DNA of 64,000 bases, taken from positions 1-64,000 of the forward strand of contig JAFXTD010000034.1 in NCBI GenBank assembly GCA_017535925.1, read 5' to 3'. The stretch is from Selenomonadaceae bacterium. Its GTDB lineage: Bacteria; Bacillota; Negativicutes; Selenomonadales; Selenomonadaceae. The translations under genes and the position numbers were made by a program. Positions 16,835 to 26,549 of this stretch are shown in pieces. The notes under the pieces are model-generated. The model searched no databases. It worked only from the letters and a program-made list of their open reading frames with translations, and was not told where the DNA came from. Numbering within the stretch: the first letter of the stretch is position 1; each line of letters begins with the position of its first letter.

Positions 16835-18487
16835 ATGATAAATTTTGTGCAGCAGGAGATTGAATCAGATTTAAAGGCAGGCAAGTACGGCGACGGAATT
16901 CACACGCGCTTTCCGCCCGAACCCAACGGCTATTTGCATATCGGTCACGCAAAATCGGTTTGCTTGAATTTCGGGCTTGCACTTCACAACGGCGGCTTGT
17001 GCAATTTGCGTTTCGACGACACCAACCCGACCAAAGAGGAAGTTGAATTTGTCGATTCGATTCAAGAGGATATTAAGTGGCTCGGCTTCGATTGGGGCGA
17101 CAGAAAATTTTTCGCGTCAGATTATTTCGGCAAGCTTTACGATTTCGCGGTTGAGCTTATCAAACGCGGCTTGGCTTACGTCGACGACCTAAGCGCGGAG
17201 GAAATTCGGGCTTATCGCGGCACATTGACTGAACCCGGCAAGGAAAGTCCTTATCGCAATCGCAGCGTCGAGGAAAATTTGGATTTGTTTACGCGCATGA
17301 AGGACGGCGAATTTCCCGACGGCTCAAAAGTTTTGCGGGCGAAGATTGACATGGCGAGCCCGAACATCAACATGCGCGACCCCGTCATTTATCGAATCAC
17401 GCGGGCAACTCATCATCACACGGGCGACGCTTGGCTGATTTATCCCATGTACGATTTCGCACACCCGCTTGAAGACGCGATAGAAAATATTACGCACTCG
17501 GTTTGCACGCTTGAATTTGAAGACCACCGCCCGTTTTACGATTGGCTGTTGGATTCTTTGGGCTTCGACCCGCTCACGCGCCCGCGTCAAATTGAATTCG
17601 CTCGCCTCGACTTGACCAACACAATCACAAGCAAGAGGAAACTCCGTCAGCTTGTCGAGGAAAATTACGTTCGCGGCTGGGATGATCCTCGTATGCCGAC
17701 TCTTTGCGGCTTGCGCAGAAGAGGTTTCACTCCGGCAGCGATTAAAGATTTTTGTGAACGTATCGGCGTCGCCAAGTCAAACAGCGTCGTCGATATTGCC
17801 ATGCTTGAGCACTGCGTCCGCGAAGACCTCAACGAAAACGCCGACAGAGTTATGGCTGTCCTCGACCCGCTGAAAGTTGTCTTAACTAACGTCGACGAAA
17901 ATTCCGTTGAGTACTTGACGGCGGAAAATCATCCCAAACGCGGCGGCAATCGTTTCGTTCCTTTCACGAGAGAAATTTTTATCGAACGCGAAGATTTTAT
18001 GGAAGATGCTCCGAAAAAATTTTTCCGACTCAAGCCCGGCGGCGAGGTTCGTCTCAAGCACGCCTACATCATCAAATGCGAAGAAGTCATTAAAAATTCT
18101 GCGGGCGAAGTCGTCGAGTTGCATTGCACAATTGACCCGACAAGCAAATCGGGCGGCGCGACTGCCGGCAGAAAAATCAAAGGCACGATTCATTGGGTCA
18201 GCGCGAAGTTTGCCTTGCCTGCCGAAGTCAGATTGTATGATTATCTTTTGACGACCGACGCCGACGGCAACTTGCCCGAAGATTTTATCGCCGCGCTCAA
18301 TCCGAAATCTTTAATCGTCAAGCAGGCGTTGATTGAACCTTCCGTTCGTTGGACGGCGGCGGGAAGTCATTATCAATTTTTGCGCTTGGGATATTTTGTC
18401 GTCGACCCGGACACCACCGCCGATAAATTGGTTTTCAATCGCGTCGTCGGCTTGAAAGACACTTGGGCAAAAGTCAAAAATAAATGA
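16835..18487 (+). CDS. glnS: Glutaminyl-tRNA synthetase
   Basis: GlnS charges tRNA-Gln directly. The 550-residue class I enzyme has HIGH at 35-38 within [15 protein letters not shown], the KMSKS counterpart [12 protein letters not shown] (about 265), and the C-terminal beta-barrel anticodon domain ([14 protein letters not shown] onward). Length matches bacterial GlnRS. ATG 16835 has AAGGAG upstream. The downstream methyltransferase begins at the stop codon. Having GlnRS rather than only the GatCAB route is scattered among Firmicutes and is a useful taxonomic hint. Confidence 0.97.
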   Translation: MINFVQQEIESDLKAGKYGDGIHTRFPPEPNGYLHIGHAKSVCLNFGLALHNGGLCNLRFDDTNPTKEEVEFVDSIQEDIKWLGFDWGDRKFFASDYFGKLYDFAVELIKRGLAYVDDLSAEEIRAYRGTLTEPGKESPYRNRSVEENLDLFTRMKDGEFPDGSKVLRAKIDMASPNINMRDPVIYRITRATHHHTGDAWLIYPMYDFAHPLEDAIENITHSVCTLEFEDHRPFYDWLLDSLGFDPLTRPRQIEFARLDLTNTITSKRKLRQLVEENYVRGWDDPRMPTLCGLRRRGFTPAAIKDFCERIGVAKSNSVVDIAMLEHCVREDLNENADRVMAVLDPLKVVLTNVDENSVEYLTAENHPKRGGNRFVPFTREIFIEREDFMEDAPKKFFRLKPGGEVRLKHAYIIKCEEVIKNSAGEVVELHCTIDPTSKSGGATAGRKIKGTIHWVSAKFALPAEVRLYDYLLTTDADGNLPEDFIAALNPKSLIVKQALIEPSVRWTAAGSHYQFLRLGYFVVDPDTTADKLVFNRVVGLKDTWAKVKNK

Positions 18488-18501
18488 CGGGAGAAGACAT
18501 T

Positions 18502-19176
18502 ATGAAAAAAAGCAACCGCGAAATTTTTTCCGATATATACGCTAACGGCGGATGGTATAAGCCGCCTGATCCGGAGGAAAAATTCGGTTCGGGCAGAGGT
18601 TCTCACGACGAAGAAATTATTGTTCCTTATATCAATACGCTGATTCCGTTGTTGACGAATAATAACATTCGCAATATCGTTGATTTGGGTTGCGGCGACT
18701 TTTGGATTATGCGTCATGTGCTTGGTGCTCTTTCCGAAGCAGGCTACAATTTTTTCTACACGGGAATTGACGTCGTCGAGGATTTGGTAATTTATAATGC
18801 CGCTCGTTTTAAACATCCCGCCATTAAATTTCTTTGTATGGACGCCGCCGCTGATGATGAGCCTTTGCCCGACGGTGAGCTGTTGATTATCAGGCAAGTA
18901 CTTCAGCATCTTTCCAACGCTGACGTAAAAAAAATTTTGAGCAAGACGAAAAAATTTAAATTCGTTCTCATAACGGAAAGCATTTACGATGCGCCCGACG
19001 CCGTTCCCAACATTGACAAGCAAGCTGACAATCAAACCAGAGTTCATTTAAAATCCGGCGTTTATCTCGAACATGCTCCTTACAATTTCAAAAACATAGT
19101 TCATTTGCTTAAGGTTAAGGGCGGTGTTTTGGGAAATATACAAAGCACGATTAGAACCGATTTGATAATAAATTAA
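18502..19176 (+). CDS. SAM-dependent methyltransferase
   Basis: The 224-residue protein has a class I methyltransferase motif I, NIVDLGCGDFWIMRHV (about 57-72), and the post-motif FYTGIDVVEDLV. It also has LLIIRQVLQHLSNADVKKIL, resembling motif IV of small-molecule methyltransferases. The target is unknown. ATG 18502 is chosen because GGGAG lies eight to twelve bases upstream; an ATG at 18484 overlapping the glnS stop lacks such a site. It belongs to the 15.3-19.5 kb operon. Confidence 0.75.
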   Translation: MKKSNREIFSDIYANGGWYKPPDPEEKFGSGRGSHDEEIIVPYINTLIPLLTNNNIRNIVDLGCGDFWIMRHVLGALSEAGYNFFYTGIDVVEDLVIYNAARFKHPAIKFLCMDAAADDEPLPDGELLIIRQVLQHLSNADVKKILSKTKKFKFVLITESIYDAPDAVPNIDKQADNQTRVHLKSGVYLEHAPYNFKNIVHLLKVKGGVLGNIQSTIRTDLIIN

Positions 19177-19189
19177 GGAGATGACAGCG

Positions 19190-19501
19190 TTGCCGAAAAT
19201 TCCGAAGGGCTTGACCGATAAAGACATGGTAAAAAATTACGTCGAGGAAGAGACGATTGAACAGCAACTTTTAACCGCGGCGAAGAAAGCCGAAAAGTTG
19301 CGCATGATAGCCGAAGCGGAGGCACCACCCGCGCCGCTTGCAAAGGCAGGCTTCACGCCCGAACTCACCGATAAACTCGGTCGCGAACTCCTTGCGCTGA
19401 AGATTGAACTTTCAAATGCTGGTGTCAAAAGTTACAACTTCAAAATAAAACGTGACGGCGAAAAAATAACCTTAACCGTCACGGACAAAAAACTTTTTTG
19501 A
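19190..19501 (+). CDS. Hypothetical protein
   Basis: This is a 103-residue acidic-basic protein with no recognised domain. A predicted helical part (KNYVEEETIEQQLLTAAKKAEKL) is followed by a proline/alanine linker and a strand-rich tail (SYNFKIKRDGEKITLTVTD). The start is taken as TTG 19190, ten bases after AAGGAG; ATG 19181 sits too close to that site. It is the last gene of the operon that begins with the HD hydrolase. Confidence 0.6.
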   Translation: MPKIPKGLTDKDMVKNYVEEETIEQQLLTAAKKAEKLRMIAEAEAPPAPLAKAGFTPELTDKLGRELLALKIELSNAGVKSYNFKIKRDGEKITLTVTDKKLF

Positions 19502-19550
19502 AACGCTTTGACAATTCACGAGCCGAATAAAATCGAAACCCGGTCGCACA

Positions 19551-19595
19551 ATTTAGCTTTCAGCTTTCAGGATTTTAATTCCTAATTCCTAATTG
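19551..19595. repeat. Heptamer repeat array
   Basis: AGCTTTC AGCTTTC followed by TAATTCC TAATTCC TAATTG lies between the hypothetical gene and the transporter gene. It is the same repeat family as at the window start. Confidence 0.75.
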
Positions 19596-19658
19596 TAAAG
19601 ATTGCGCTTGTTACAAAAAATTTTTTGACCGAAAAATTTTTGAGGGGAAGGTAATTTA

Positions 19659-20942
19659 ATGGACACTATGACTTACGTGGCGATTGCGATTTTCGTAACC
19701 GCCTACGCGCTGATAATTTCCGAAAAAGTTCACCGAACCGTTGTCGGACTTTTCGGCGCAATGCTGATGATTCTGCTGGGGATTATCGACCAAGAAACTG
19801 CAGTGCACCACATCGACTTCAACACAATCGGGCTTTTAATGGGCATGATGATTGTCGTCAACATCACAAGCGAAACGGGGCTGTTCAATTTCTTGGCGAT
19901 ATGGGCTGCGAAAAAAGTTAAGGCTCAACCCGTCGCTCTGCTTGTTGCATTGAGCACATTAACTGCCGTTTGTTCCGCGCTCCTCGACAACGTGACGACC
20001 GTCCTTTTGACCGTGCCGATAACTTTCAACATCGCCGCGCAACTGAAAGTCGACGTGAAACCGTTCCTCATGGCGCAGATTATCAGCTCAAATATCGGAG
20101 GCACCGCAACGCTTATCGGCGACCCGCCAAACATCATGATAGGCTCGGCTGTCGGTTTGAGCTTCGGCGATTTCGTCCTCAACATGACGGGTGTCTCGAT
20201 TTTAATCTTCGTCGTGACTGTCGGGCTGTTAGTCATGATTTACAAAAACGATTTGCACACGAAGCCCGAACTTCAAGATAAAGTCATGCGCCTCAACGAA
20301 CACGAACAAATTACCGACCACCTGCTCCTGAAAAAATGCTTGTTCGTCTTGGCGATAACGATAAGCCTGTTTGCGTTTCACGGAATGCTCGGTCTCGAAT
20401 CGGCAACGGCGGCTCTCACCGGCGCAAGTTTGCTTTTGCTGATAACTTTCTCTCACAACGAAGAAATGATTGCCAAAATGTTGAGCAAAGTCGAATGGCT
20501 TGCAATATTCTTCTTCGGCGGGCTGTTTATTCTCGTCGGCGCGCTGGTTGAAACCGGCGTTATCAAAATGCTTGCGCAAGAGGCAATGGAAATTACCAAA
20601 GGCGACTTGACTTTCACCGCGATAGTTATCATTTGGATGAGCGCGATTGCCTCCGCGTTTATCGATAATATTCCGTTCGTTGCGACGATGATTCCGCTGA
20701 TTAAAGATATGGGAGCAATGGGCTTGACGAACCTCGACCCGCTGTGGTGGAGCTTGGCATTGGGTGCTTGCTTGGGCGGCAACGGAACTTTAATCGGCGC
20801 GTCGGCTAACGTCGTCGTTGCCTCGATGGCGGCTCAACGCGGGCGTGCAATTTCTTTTATCGGCTTCATGAAAGTTGCCTTCCCGCTGATGATTCTTTCG
20901 ATAATTATTTCAACCGCCTACATTTATCTGCGTTACTTGTAA
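19659..20942 (+). CDS. ArsB/NhaD-family ion transporter
   Basis: The 427-residue integral membrane protein has about eleven hydrophobic segments and the paired half-site motifs of the ion transporter superfamily: SALLDNVTTVLLTVPI with SSNIGGTATLIGDPPNIMIG in the first half, and SAFIDNIPFVATMIPL with LGACLGGNGTLIGASANVV in the second. The repeat marks ArsB/NhaD/CitM-type carriers. The substrate (sodium/proton, arsenite or a dicarboxylate) cannot be settled; no ars genes lie nearby. GAGGGGAAGG precedes the ATG. Confidence 0.85.
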   Translation: MDTMTYVAIAIFVTAYALIISEKVHRTVVGLFGAMLMILLGIIDQETAVHHIDFNTIGLLMGMMIVVNITSETGLFNFLAIWAAKKVKAQPVALLVALSTLTAVCSALLDNVTTVLLTVPITFNIAAQLKVDVKPFLMAQIISSNIGGTATLIGDPPNIMIGSAVGLSFGDFVLNMTGVSILIFVVTVGLLVMIYKNDLHTKPELQDKVMRLNEHEQITDHLLLKKCLFVLAITISLFAFHGMLGLESATAALTGASLLLLITFSHNEEMIAKMLSKVEWLAIFFFGGLFILVGALVETGVIKMLAQEAMEITKGDLTFTAIVIIWMSAIASAFIDNIPFVATMIPLIKDMGAMGLTNLDPLWWSLALGACLGGNGTLIGASANVVVASMAAQRGRAISFIGFMKVAFPLMILSIIISTAYIYLRYL

Positions 20943-21002
20943 AAAAATTTTAAGGTCGGCAGGCTCGAAAGAGTTTGTCGACCAATTTTTTTGGAGGTTA
21001 TC

Positions 21003-22345
21003 ATGAAACTTTATCCCGATTCGAAAGTTTATATCTTCTGCCCCGGCAATTATGCCGGCGGCGGTCCGGAGCTCTTGCATCAACTTGCTTCCGCGCTCAT
21101 TTCTTTCGGTGTGGAGACTTACACGGTTTACGGTGCCATGACTAAAGGAATTTTTAATCCCGAAGACCCCGTTCATGACGCTTACAAAAAATATCATGTG
21201 CCGTACACCGTTCAACTGGAAGATAATTCAAAAAACGCGATAATTATTCCCGAAACCATAACTTACGAACTTTACGGCGGGAAAAAATTCGCCGAGTGCT
21301 TTGGTGGATGAGCGTCAACAATTACTTGGAGAATATTACAGACCTCGTTCAAAGTTGTTTGAAAGAGCCGCTTGGAAACCCCATGAAAAAATTTTTTACC
21401 TTCGGCAAAGAGGACAAAGATATTGAACATTGGGTTCAATCGGAATATGCGCGTCAATTCGTCCAACTCAACGGCGTGCCCGAACATAAAATTTACATGG
21501 TTGAAGATTATCTCAATCAAGCGTTCCTCAGCCGCGCCGCGCAGATTGACTTGACTGCCAAGAAAAATTTCGTCACGTTCAATCCGAATAAAGGCTTTGA
21601 AGTCACGCAACAGCTTATGAAACTTGCGCCCGACATTGTTTGGCGACCGATTCAAAACATGACGCCCGCGCAGGTTCAAAATCTTTTGGCTAAGGCGAAA
21701 GTTTACATAGACTTCGGTGAATTTCCCGGCAAGGACAGGATTCCTCGCGAAGCCGCACTTTCAAATTGCGTCGTGATAACCGGCAGGCGAGGTGCCGCCG
21801 CAAATGACGTTGACATAAACATTCCCGCCGAGTTCAAATTCGGTATGCAAACAACGCTTCAAGACATCGTCAAAAAAATTCGCGAGGTCTTTGAAAATTT
21901 TGAGCGCGAACTTGATAAGCAAAAAGCCTTTCGTGACAAAGAACTCAACGCGCAAAAAAATTTTATCGCGGAAGTTGCTGACGTGTTTAAAATAAAAAAT
22001 TTCCCGCCGCCGAGTGTCGCGTTTATTCAAGGCGTACAGGAAAAAAGTTTTCTGCTTGTTCAAGAATTGTTTCAGAGCAAAGACTTTACTCCGAAATTTA
22101 TTGTTGATGACGTATTGGCAATGACGGAAATTTTCGACGAACTTATTTGGCGCGAACAGAAACGAAATTATCTGCGCGTCGGAAAAAATTTTATCGAGAT
22201 AATCACGCGGGACGACGCAAAGTTTTTGTACTTGGAAGGGCGCATAAAAAGATTTGCGTTGCTTGAGCCGACGGACACCGAGCTTGACGAGGTGAAAAAT
22301 TTTTACGAGGCGAATGATTCGGACGTTTTGATTTTCAATCGCTGA
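21003..22345 (+). pseudogene. Glycosyltransferase-like protein, frameshifted
   Basis: The first 102 codons (MKLYPDSKVYIFCPGNYAGGGPELLHQLA-type Rossmann start, about 1-90) run into a stop at 21309. The remaining 340 codons are open in another frame from about 21296 (WWMSVNNYLEN onward). Inserting one G in GAG-TG (21294-21298) would restore GCC GAG GTG CTT TGG TGG, giving one protein of about 447 residues. The N-terminal GGGPELLHQL and the central YIDFGEFPGKDRIPREAALSNCVVITGRRGAA resemble the donor side of GT-B glycosyltransferases. GGAGG precedes ATG 21003. The shift is not in a homopolymer, so it is a mutation or error rather than a phase switch. Confidence 0.75.
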
Positions 22346-23072
22346 AAATTTTTTGTTGGAAGACCTCGCGCATTTCCTCCGATTGAAAAACTTCTTGCGC
22401 CTTGCCGATTTTTAAAACCTTTTTGTTAAGCAAAATCACTTTGTCGGCGAAACGCTCAATCATTTCCAAATCGTGAGAGATTAAAAGTATCGCCATATCT
22501 TCCGCCGCTTTGAGTTCGGCAACAAGTTCGTAAAAAATTCTCATGCCGATTTTGTCGACGCCGCTTATCGGTTCGTCAAGCAAAAGCAAATCCGGCAACG
22601 GGTCGAGTGCAAGAGCCAATAAAATTCTTTGCAACTCGCCGCCCGATAACGCCCCCAATCTTCGGTAGATTAAGTGTTCAGCTTTGACACGCCGAAGATT
22701 TTTTATTACGCGCTCGTGAATGAACTTTGAACTGCAAAGCCACACGGGTCGCCACGTCAGGCACGCCATGAACAAATCCAAAACGGTCGTCGGGCTTGTC
22801 GCGTCGAATTTCAAAGTTTGCGGAACGTAGCCGATAATCGGGCGGAGGTGTTCGCCCTTTGCGTCGAAGTAATTCAACTTGCCGGCGTGATTGACTTCGC
22901 CGAGTATCGACTTTAAGAGCGTGGACTTGCCCGCGCCGTTCGGTCCGATTAAAGCAGTCAGCTCGCCGCAATGAATCGTGAAGTTCACGTCTTCAAAGAT
23001 AATCAGTTCTCCGACCTTGACGGAAAAATTTTCAATCTGCGTCGTGCAGAGTTTTGATTGAGTGTGTTTCAT
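22335..23072 (-). CDS. ABC transporter ATP-binding protein, metal-type (ZnuC/MntB-like)
   Basis: The 245-residue ATPase has Walker A IGPNGAGKST (42-51), Q-loop IIGYVPQ, signature LSGGELQRILLALAL, Walker B LLLLDEPISGVD and switch His in LISHDLEM. It is closest in form to ATPases of zinc/manganese importers. No permease or binding protein is beside it, so it is an orphan here. Only weak ribosome-site sequence precedes ATG 23072. Its end overlaps the frameshifted glycosyltransferase gene by eleven bases, convergently. Confidence 0.85.
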   Translation of the reverse strand: MKHTQSKLCTTQIENFSVKVGELIIFEDVNFTIHCGELTALIGPNGAGKSTLLKSILGEVNHAGKLNYFDAKGEHLRPIIGYVPQTLKFDATSPTTVLDLFMACLTWRPVWLCSSKFIHERVIKNLRRVKAEHLIYRRLGALSGGELQRILLALALDPLPDLLLLDEPISGVDKIGMRIFYELVAELKAAEDMAILLISHDLEMIERFADKVILLNKKVLKIGKAQEVFQSEEMREVFQQKIFSD

Positions 23073-23087
23073 TTCATATTAACGTTT

Positions 23088-23118
23088 ATTGATTGGTAAT
23101 TGGAAATTGGGAATGGCA
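23088..23118. repeat. Heptamer-type repeat remnant
   Basis: TGGTAAT TGGAAAT TGGGAAT words lie between the ABC ATPase and the flavin reductase genes, a degenerate form of the repeat family. Confidence 0.6.
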
Positions 23119-23180
23119 GAAGACACTTCAAAAAAATTTACCAACAGCTCCTAATCAAGCTTGTCATTTGTTGACTCGAT

Positions 23181-23711
23181 TTAATCTTCGATAATGTAAG
23201 CCTTGAGAATTTCGCCGTAGTAAGCGACGTGCGGCTCGGAGTGCGCGGTGTTCGGCATGTAAAATTTTCCGAAGCGGGCGTTGATGTTTTTAATCGGTTG
23301 CTCTTGACTGAAGACGACGCGGCATTCCAAAGTCAAAGGCAGTTCTTTAATCGCGGGCGGACGAACTGTTTCCGCCTCGACCAAATGAACGCCTGCCTTA
23401 GCCAACTTATCAATATCGCGACCCGATTTACTGCCGCACAAGCCGACAGCCTTAGCCGCCTCTTTGGAAAATTTTTCGCCGTAGGGAACGCAGATTGTGA
23501 ATTCGCCCGTGCGTTCAATCAATTCGTAAGTGAATCTCGACGTGCGAACGTAAGCCGCGAAAATCGGAACGCCCCACTCAATGCCGAGCGTGCCCCAGCC
23601 GATTGTCATGGCATTGACGCAATCTTCAGCCTCGCTCGTCAAAAGAATTCCTCCGGGCAACGCCTTAAAAATTTCGCCCGCGTAATCGAACGGATTAATT
23701 TCCTTCTTCAA
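23181..23711 (-). CDS. Flavin reductase family protein (FMN-binding split barrel)
   Basis: The 176-residue protein shows the split-barrel flavin reductase pattern: GGILLTSEAEDCVNAMTIGW at the FMN site, FAAYVRTSRFTYELI, and FTICVPYG with VGLCGSKSGRDIDKL. Members reduce FMN/FAD or pass electrons to rubredoxin-type partners in anaerobes. The start is TTG 23711 behind GGGAGG; the ATG at 23726 precedes that site and is unlikely. A second, fused member of this family lies at 60-61 kb. Confidence 0.88.
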   Translation of the reverse strand: MKKEINPFDYAGEIFKALPGGILLTSEAEDCVNAMTIGWGTLGIEWGVPIFAAYVRTSRFTYELIERTGEFTICVPYGEKFSKEAAKAVGLCGSKSGRDIDKLAKAGVHLVEAETVRPPAIKELPLTLECRVVFSQEQPIKNINARFGKFYMPNTAHSEPHVAYYGEILKAYIIED

Positions 23712-23836
23712 AACAATTCCTCCCATCTGTTTGTCAACGGCAATTTTAATATTTTTATCTTGAGTTGTCCAGGCGGAAGGCTTTTCGATTTTATTATCGA
23801 AAATATTTTTTCAGATAAAATTCCGGATATATTTAA

Positions 23837-23866
23837 TTGACAAGAAAGAGGAACAACAATTATAAT
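23837..23866 (+). promoter_or_regulatory. Promoter of the clostripain-like protease
   Basis: TTGACA (23837-23842) and TATAAT (23861-23866) are 18 bases apart, with AAGGAG and ATG 23914 downstream. Confidence 0.75.
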
Positions 23867-23913
23867 ACACAAAGCAACACAAAAAATTTTTTATTTGATA
23901 AGGAGATGAGGAA

Positions 23914-25902
23914 ATGTTCAAACGAACGCTTGCCGCCATGCTGATTTTGGCGGTGACAATCTGTTTCGGCGTCAAGGTCGACGCTGCCGACGCACGCCAC
24001 ACCAAAGACGATCAGTGGCTTATCTACATGTACATTTGCGGCACGGATCTCGAAGAAAGCGGGGCGGCGACCAACGATATCTTTGAAATGCAAGATGTTG
24101 ACTTGCCGCCGAATGTCAAAGTTTTGATTTACGCAAACGGCGCGATAAATTGGAAACACGGTTTGATTGAAAGAAAAGGACCGGGCGTTTATCTGTATCA
24201 TTCGGGCGGATTGTCGAAACTCTCAAGTTGGAAAGCAGACATGGGCAAACCCGAAACGTTGAAGAAATTCCTCAAATTCGGCGAAGAAAATTTTAATATC
24301 GACCGTAGAATTTTAATCCTTTGGGATCATGGCGGCGTGAACGGTATTTGCTACGATTTTGCCTTTGACAACACTTCCAAGCCCGAAAGATTTCATCACT
24401 TAACTTACGACGACCTCAACAAGGTTTTTGCAAGCGTTTACGGTCATTCAAACAAAAAGCCTTTTGAGCTGATAGGATTCGATGCTTGTATGACCGGCTC
24501 TTACGAATTGGCGAACAGCATTGCCGATTACTCGCGATACATGGTCGGCTCGGAACCTTCCACACCCGGTGCCGGCTGGTACTATACGTATTGGATTGGA
24601 GAATTGGCAAAAAATCCTGCCATGAACGGTGCCGCTATCGGGCGAGCTGTTTGTGACGGCAATATGGCATATTACACAATAACCGACAAGGAAACCGGCG
24701 GCTACGGCTCAAAAATCAGTGCATATTCACTAATCGACCTTTCAAAAATGCCCGACCTTCGCAAAGCTTACGAGAAATATTTTTCAGAGGCAAAAAATCT
24801 TTCCATCAATGAAAGAGGCTTTAGCGGCAAGTTTGCTCGTGCTGCTTCCGGCGGAAATGCAGAAAGATATTCGGATCGGTATACGGATTTGAGTATTCTC
24901 GCCGAAAATACCTCAGCCATTTTGCCTGAAGCTTCTGCCGAATTAATTTCCGCGCTTAACGAGGCAGTTGTCCACAATCAAGGCGGCTCATATCTGCGCG
25001 GCAAAGGAATTTCGACTTATTATCCTTACGTCTTGGACGAGTTCGGCACTTTCTTAACGCAAAAATCCACGCCAAGTGCTCAAAAAAACCTATACAAAAA
25101 TCTGCTTAAGCTTGACGTATCGAATTTATCCGGACTTCCCATTAATGAAAATTCAGACGGAAACGGCTTTATACAACTTACTCCGGAACAGCTGGAAAAT
25201 GTTTCCAACGTCGAATGCGTGATAATGCCTTGGGTCGAAGGGGGCGATGAGTCTTTCGGCTTGGAAAATACAGGTTTTGTTATCCTCCCCTCCGATACAC
25301 ATTTAAAACGGGATTGGGACTCCGGAACATTTACGGAAAACTTTTCTTGGGGCGGTCAGCCGACAATAGACGGGCACAAGATAACCATGAAACTGATAAC
25401 CGAAAAAATCCTGCCGCCCGAAAATGACGGGACTGATGAGGAAGCCTTCCGTGATTACTATGAAGTTCCGATTTATTGGAGCGGCAAAAGACAATATACG
25501 GATGAAAACGGCGAAGCAGCAGTTAAGACATTGCGGGGACCTTGTAATCTTCTGGTCGCTTATGAGTGGGCAACGAAAAATTGGAGAATATTTGGCATAG
25601 GTTCTGATGTTGAAAACGGCATGGTTCGTCAAATGAATATTTTCCTTAAACCCGGCGACATTATAGTTCCGAGATTCGACGCGCTGATTTCCACCGGCAA
25701 CAACCTGTCCTATAAATCAACCTATGGTGAACCGTTCGTCTACAGAGAATTTTCAAAGCTGGATTTTCCACACTTTGAAAAAGGAACTTACGCTTACATG
25801 TTCAGTTTCACTGCGCCAAACGGCAACGCTGTAAACTCGTCGTATATTTTAATCAACGTTGATGAAAACGGAAACATTACCAGAGATTTCTCGAAAGAAT
25901 AA
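23914..25902 (+). CDS. Secreted clostripain-like cysteine peptidase (family C11)
   Basis: The 662-residue protein opens with a signal peptide (MFKRTLAAMLILAVTICFG, cleavage near VDAADA). The C11 catalytic dyad is visible as His139 in ILWDHGGVNG and Cys192 in GFDACMTGSYELA. WYYTYWIGELAKNP and the following segment are family-typical. The C-terminal 250 residues are a less conserved, strand-rich part. C11 enzymes cleave after Arg or Lys and often self-activate. It is exported to the periplasm or beyond. It has its own promoter and a strong terminator. Confidence 0.88.
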   Translation: MFKRTLAAMLILAVTICFGVKVDAADARHTKDDQWLIYMYICGTDLEESGAATNDIFEMQDVDLPPNVKVLIYANGAINWKHGLIERKGPGVYLYHSGGLSKLSSWKADMGKPETLKKFLKFGEENFNIDRRILILWDHGGVNGICYDFAFDNTSKPERFHHLTYDDLNKVFASVYGHSNKKPFELIGFDACMTGSYELANSIADYSRYMVGSEPSTPGAGWYYTYWIGELAKNPAMNGAAIGRAVCDGNMAYYTITDKETGGYGSKISAYSLIDLSKMPDLRKAYEKYFSEAKNLSINERGFSGKFARAASGGNAERYSDRYTDLSILAENTSAILPEASAELISALNEAVVHNQGGSYLRGKGISTYYPYVLDEFGTFLTQKSTPSAQKNLYKNLLKLDVSNLSGLPINENSDGNGFIQLTPEQLENVSNVECVIMPWVEGGDESFGLENTGFVILPSDTHLKRDWDSGTFTENFSWGGQPTIDGHKITMKLITEKILPPENDGTDEEAFRDYYEVPIYWSGKRQYTDENGEAAVKTLRGPCNLLVAYEWATKNWRIFGIGSDVENGMVRQMNIFLKPGDIIVPRFDALISTGNNLSYKSTYGEPFVYREFSKLDFPHFEKGTYAYMFSFTAPNGNAVNSSYILINVDENGNITRDFSKE

Positions 25903-25926
25903 ATAAACGTTCGCATAAAAAAATTT

Positions 25927-25959
25927 TCCCCCGCCAAAATCGGCAGGGGATTTTTTTTT
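25927..25959. terminator. Bidirectional terminator between the protease and leuD
   Basis: CCCCC-GCC and GGC-a-GGGG pair around AAAATC, followed by ATTTTTTTTT. An A-run precedes the stem, so it can act for both converging genes. Confidence 0.9.
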
Positions 25960-25970
25960 ACGTCATGAAA

Positions 25971-26459
25971 TTATTTTTTCGACTTGATGTAATTTATGAG
26001 ACCGCCCGCGTTTGCAATCTCTTGAACGAAAGGCGGCAAGGGGTGCGCGTGGAAAGTGTCGCCCGTCGTGAGGTTTTCAATCGTGCCCGTGTCGGTGTCA
26101 ATCTTCAAAACGTCATCGGCAGAAATTTTTTCAACGTCGTCACCAATCTCCAACAGCGGCAAACCGATATTGATTCCGTTGCGATAAAAAATCCTCGCGA
26201 AGCTCGCGGCAATGACGACGGGAATTCCCGAAGCTTTGATTGCAACGGGAGCATGTTCGCGACTGGAACCGCAACCGAAATTTTTTCCGCCGACCATGAT
26301 GTCACCCGCTTTGACGTTCGCGGCAAAAGTTTCGTCGATGTCAACCATGCAGTGCTTAGCCAATTCGGCAGGGTCGAACGTGTTGAGATAGCGTGCGGGG
26401 ATTATAACGTCGGTGTCGATGTTGTCACCGTAACGCCAGACTTTTCCTTCAAGCTTCAT
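25971..26459 (-). CDS. leuD: 3-isopropylmalate dehydratase small subunit
   Basis: LeuD pairs with LeuC to isomerise 2- to 3-isopropylmalate in leucine synthesis. The 162-residue protein has the swivel-domain motifs [30 protein letters not shown] and [15 protein letters not shown], and the short length of the two-subunit bacterial/archaeal form. The start is ATG 26459. The only Shine-Dalgarno-like sequence before it, GAGGAATTAGGA, is the heptamer repeat itself. It ends the leftward operon. Confidence 0.95.
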   Translation of the reverse strand: MKLEGKVWRYGDNIDTDVIIPARYLNTFDPAELAKHCMVDIDETFAANVKAGDIMVGGKNFGCGSSREHAPVAIKASGIPVVIAASFARIFYRNGINIGLPLLEIGDDVEKISADDVLKIDTDTGTIENLTTGDTFHAHPLPPFVQEIANAGGLINYIKSKK

Positions 26460-26549
26460 TCCTAATTCCTCATTCCTAATATTCATTAGCTTTCAACTGT
26501 CAGCTGTCAGACTTTTCATTCCCAATTACCAATTCCCAATTCCTAATTG
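26460..26549. repeat. Heptamer repeat array in the leuC-leuD gap
   Basis: ATTCCTA/ATTCCTC heptamers, then CAACTGTCAGCTGTCAG, then CCAATTACCAATTCCCAATT and TAATTG fill the whole space between leuD and leuC. The part next to leuD supplies its ribosome-site-like AGGA on the minus strand. Confidence 0.8.
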
